Positions 63,574 through 64,000 of a stretch of 64,000 bases of DNA are shown in pieces. The translations under genes and the position numbers were made by a program. The notes under the pieces were generated by a model, which saw only the letters and a program-made list of their open reading frames with translations, made no database searches and was not told the DNA's origin. Position 1 is the first letter of the stretch. Each line of letters begins with the position of its first letter. Source of the DNA: Bog-473 sp963788585 (GTDB lineage Bacteria > Actinomycetota > Acidimicrobiia > Acidimicrobiales > RAAP-2); the NCBI GenBank assembly GCA_963788585.1, contig CAWBHA010000003.1:2418001-2482000 (forward strand), written 5' to 3'.

Positions 63574-64000
63574 ATGCGCTTCGTCGTCGTGGGTGCCGGT
63601 GCCATCGGTGCGGCGGTCGGCGGCCGTCTGTTCCAGGCGGGCTATGACGTCACCCTCGTTGCACGCGGGGAGCACGGGCGAGCGCTCACCTCGGGCGGGC
63701 TCGTGCTCGAAGCCCCCGAGGAAACGGTCACGCTGCCCGTCCCTGCGGTCTCGGAGCCCGCTGAGGTGTCGTGGGAGGGCGACGCCGATGGAGAGGCGGT
63801 CGTCCTGCTGGCGGTGAAGGGCCAGCACACCGAGCACGCGCTGACGCAACTCGCCGCGGCTCCCCTGTCAACGGCGGTGGTCTGCATGCAGAACGGCGTC
63901 GAGAACGAGCGCCGGGTCCTCCGCCATTTTGCTCAGACCTACGGCATGTGCGTCATGTGCCCGGCGACCCAGTTGCGGCCGGGCGTGGTCCAGATCCACT
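63574..64000 (+). CDS. Ketopantoate reductase (PanE/ApbA)-family protein, cut by window edge
   Basis: 142 codons are visible from ATG 63574. RFVVVGAGAIGAAVGGRLFQ is the NADP-binding motif, followed by VTLVARGEHG. VVLLAVKGQHTEHALTQLA and VVCMQNGVENERR are the substrate-site blocks of the PanE/ApbA family. It would reduce 2-dehydropantoate for coenzyme A synthesis, but many relatives act on other 2-keto acids, so no symbol is given. The C-terminal helical domain is missing at the edge. Confidence 0.85.
   Translation, partial: MRFVVVGAGAIGAAVGGRLFQAGYDVTLVARGEHGRALTSGGLVLEAPEETVTLPVPAVSEPAEVSWEGDADGEAVVLLAVKGQHTEHALTQLAAAPLSTAVVCMQNGVENERRVLRHFAQTYGMCVMCPATQLRPGVVQIH

Overview
The window is high-GC bacterial DNA of actinobacterial character (phylum Actinomycetota). 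The case rests on a PimB'-type mannosyltransferase beside SRPBCC, ROK-kinase and PlsC genes, DUF3039 and DUF2630 proteins, an F420-type LLM oxidoreductase, a class II ribonucleotide reductase, frequent GTG/TTG starts with GTGA/ATGA overlaps, and many TAnnnT hexamers placed 6-8 nt before start codons (leaderless promoters). An Acidimicrobiia-like lineage is possible, but the sequence alone does not fix the class.

Layout. 1-3.6 kb: a secreted glutamic peptidase (family G1) cut by the left edge, a sulfatase and a small unknown gene. 3.7-7.5 kb: a sulfate ABC importer (binding protein, CysT, CysW, CysA). 7.6-8.6 kb: a PAS-degenerate GGDEF protein. 8.7-13.1 kb: a glycerol-3-phosphate/sugar-type ABC importer (UgpB-, UgpE-, UgpA- and UgpC-like). 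13.3-16.5 kb: DUF3039, Lon protease, DUF2630. 16.5-27.5 kb: epoxide-hydrolase-like protein, endonuclease/exonuclease/phosphatase-fold membrane protein, three large polytopic membrane proteins (two with a matching C-terminal beta domain), a GT2 glycosyltransferase, a methyltransferase and a CAU-anticodon tRNA. The part from about 20.5 to 27.5 kb is visibly AT-richer than the rest. 27.6-39.7 kb: rhodanese, PH-domain protein, a small zinc/thiol cassette, the PimB'-SRPBCC-ROK kinase-LLM-aminotransferase run, SMP-30, PlsC, ACT domain, and an SDR-QueA-SufR-like operon. 39.9-49.4 kb: glycerol kinase, NrdJ with a consensus promoter and NrdR box, DUF4389, PPC/DUF296, a DUF4115-like protein, DinB, a secreted protein and DUF2236. 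49.5-54.2 kb: an SDR-amidohydrolase-acetoacetate-decarboxylase-amidohydrolase-methyltransferase run that looks catabolic. 54.7-64 kb: acyl-CoA dehydrogenase, NDH-2-like dehydrogenase, NUDIX, SnoaL-like, aldo-keto reductase, ArfB, SurE, aldose epimerase, SDR, a second DUF2236 protein and the start of a ketopantoate-reductase-like gene.

Twelve single-base frame interruptions fall in eleven genes (two of them in nrdJ). Every one is repaired by removing exactly one base. This uniform direction points to base-insertion errors in the assembly rather than to pseudogenes, so I annotate these genes end to end and mark the break. How the pieces work together: sulfate uptake plus a sulfatase for sulfur; Ugp-like import plus GlpK for glycerol compounds; Lon, ArfB, SurE and NUDIX for housekeeping; and the 49-57 kb block for oxidation of an unidentified organic substrate.
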